From the NCBI GenBank assembly GCA_946887065.1, contig CAMPKL010000276.1, positions 1 to 5,640 on the forward strand: a stretch of DNA of 5,640 nucleotides, in the 5' to 3' direction. Numbering within the stretch: position 1 is the first letter of the stretch; every line of letters starts with the position of its first letter. The notes beneath the pieces were generated by a model, which did no database searches, had not been told where the DNA came from, and worked only from the letters and a program-made list of their open reading frames with translations. Positions 5,207 to 5,640 of this stretch are shown here, piece by piece. Origin of the DNA: an uncultured Bryobacterales bacterium. GTDB taxonomy: Bacteria; Acidobacteriota; Terriglobia; Bryobacterales; UBA6623. Position numbers and translations under genes: made by a program.

Positions 5207-5627
5207 TCAATCCGGCTTCAGCCTGCTCGAAATGATCGTCGCCACGGCGCTGACCGGCCTCACCGTCGTCGGGTTGCTTTCTCTCACCTCGCAGTCGCTA
5301 TCGAACTCCGCGCGCATCCGCGAATACGACCGCGCCGCCATGCTGGCCCGCGCGCAAATGGACGAGTTGTTGACTGTCGATCCGCCGGTCCTGAACCAGC
5401 CGCTCGAAGGCGCCATCGACCCCCTCACGGGTTGGCAAGCTCGGATTACGCCGGTCGAAGTGGACTTCAACGCCGCAGCCGGAGGCACCATGTTGACCCG
5501 CGTCGATCTCACCATCTGGTGGCAAAGCGACGGCCGCCCCAAAACGTTCCCGCTCGAAGGCTATCGCCGCGTGCGCATCGATCCCACCACGGCGCCCGGC
5601 GAACTAGATCAGAGAACCCTGCAATGA
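5193..5627 (+). CDS. gspI: Minor pseudopilin GspI
   Basis: 144 aa from ATG 5193. The frame is open back to 5046, but this start gives a proper prepilin leader: MPRSNQSG, then cleavage before F9, mature FSLLEMIVATAL with Glu at +5 (E13). A start at 5046 would bury the signal 50 residues deep. After the helix, RAAMLARAQMDELL (47-60) is the typical GspI region following the N-terminal helix, and GWQARITPVEVDF with the later VDLTIWW resembles the W-rich strands of the GspI fold. GspI forms the pseudopilus tip with GspJ and GspK. It overlaps gspH by 14 nt, and its own stop overlaps the next ATG by 4 nt. GGGACGG at 5184-5190 is a possible but close Shine-Dalgarno sequence. Confidence 0.9.
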   Translation: MPRSNQSGFSLLEMIVATALTGLTVVGLLSLTSQSLSNSARIREYDRAAMLARAQMDELLTVDPPVLNQPLEGAIDPLTGWQARITPVEVDFNAAAGGTMLTRVDLTIWWQSDGRPKTFPLEGYRRVRIDPTTAPGELDQRTLQ

Positions 5628-5640
5628 GCAGGCCGCGCAT
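5624..5640 (+). CDS. Start of the next gene, probably gspJ (partial)
   Basis: An ATG at 5624 overlaps the gspI stop as ATGA, the same coupling seen at gspG-gspH. AGAGA at 5611-5615 is a plausible ribosome binding site. Only M-S-R-P-R plus one incomplete codon is in the window, compatible with a basic prepilin leader. The gspJ call rests on the standard gspG-H-I-J order, not on sequence. Confidence 0.55.

Noticed and set aside
674..5627. Type IV pilus assembly cluster (pilB/pilC/pilins) instead of T2SS
   Set aside because: The GspG calcium-loop signature and the ordered set of GspG-, GspH- and GspI-like pseudopilins fit the T2SS; no pilT is seen between the ATPase and platform genes.

Overview
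The window is a stretch of high-G+C bacterial DNA carrying most of a type II secretion (T2SS, Gsp) operon on the + strand: gspE, gspF, gspG, gspH, gspI and the first codons of what is probably gspJ. Ahead of gspE lie the tail of an unidentified gene and a small gene for an unknown exported protein. A small single-strand-type transposase gene with four REP-like hairpins sits between gspE and gspF. The organism cannot be named with confidence. A Gram-negative (diderm) bacterium is implied by the T2SS. The exported protein and the overall style remind me of Acidobacteriota (Bryobacterales/Solibacter-like), but that is recollection, not proof.

Layout: 1-108, end of an upstream CDS. 114-668, unknown protein with a signal peptide. 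674-2380, GspE, the secretion ATPase, with a complete tandem MshEN-type (cyclic-di-GMP-binding) motif at its N-terminus. 2381-3111, the only long interruption of the operon; it holds hairpins A and B, a 147-aa Y1/HUH transposase, hairpins C and D, and a pyrimidine-rich leader to gspF. 3112-4323, GspF, the inner-membrane platform protein. 4332-4736, GspG, the major pseudopilin. 4733-5206, GspH. 5193-5627, GspI. 5624-5640, start of gspJ. Junctions outside the insertion are tight: gaps of 5 and 8 nt and overlaps of 4, 14 and 4 nt. This points to one transcript with translational coupling.

How they work together: GspE hydrolyses ATP at the cytoplasmic face and acts with the GspF platform to assemble a periplasmic pseudopilus of GspG, tipped by GspH, GspI and GspJ, which pushes folded proteins through the outer-membrane secretin. 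The secretin and the other platform genes (C, D, K, L, M) and the prepilin peptidase are not in this window.

Two things deserve attention. First, the transposase is surrounded by four near-identical GTAG-footed hairpins with GNRA-type loops, the hallmarks of a REP/RAYT system, and it splits gspE from gspF without breaking either gene. Second, the GspE N-terminus matches the published two-part MshEN cyclic-di-GMP motif at every key position, which predicts second-messenger control of secretion.
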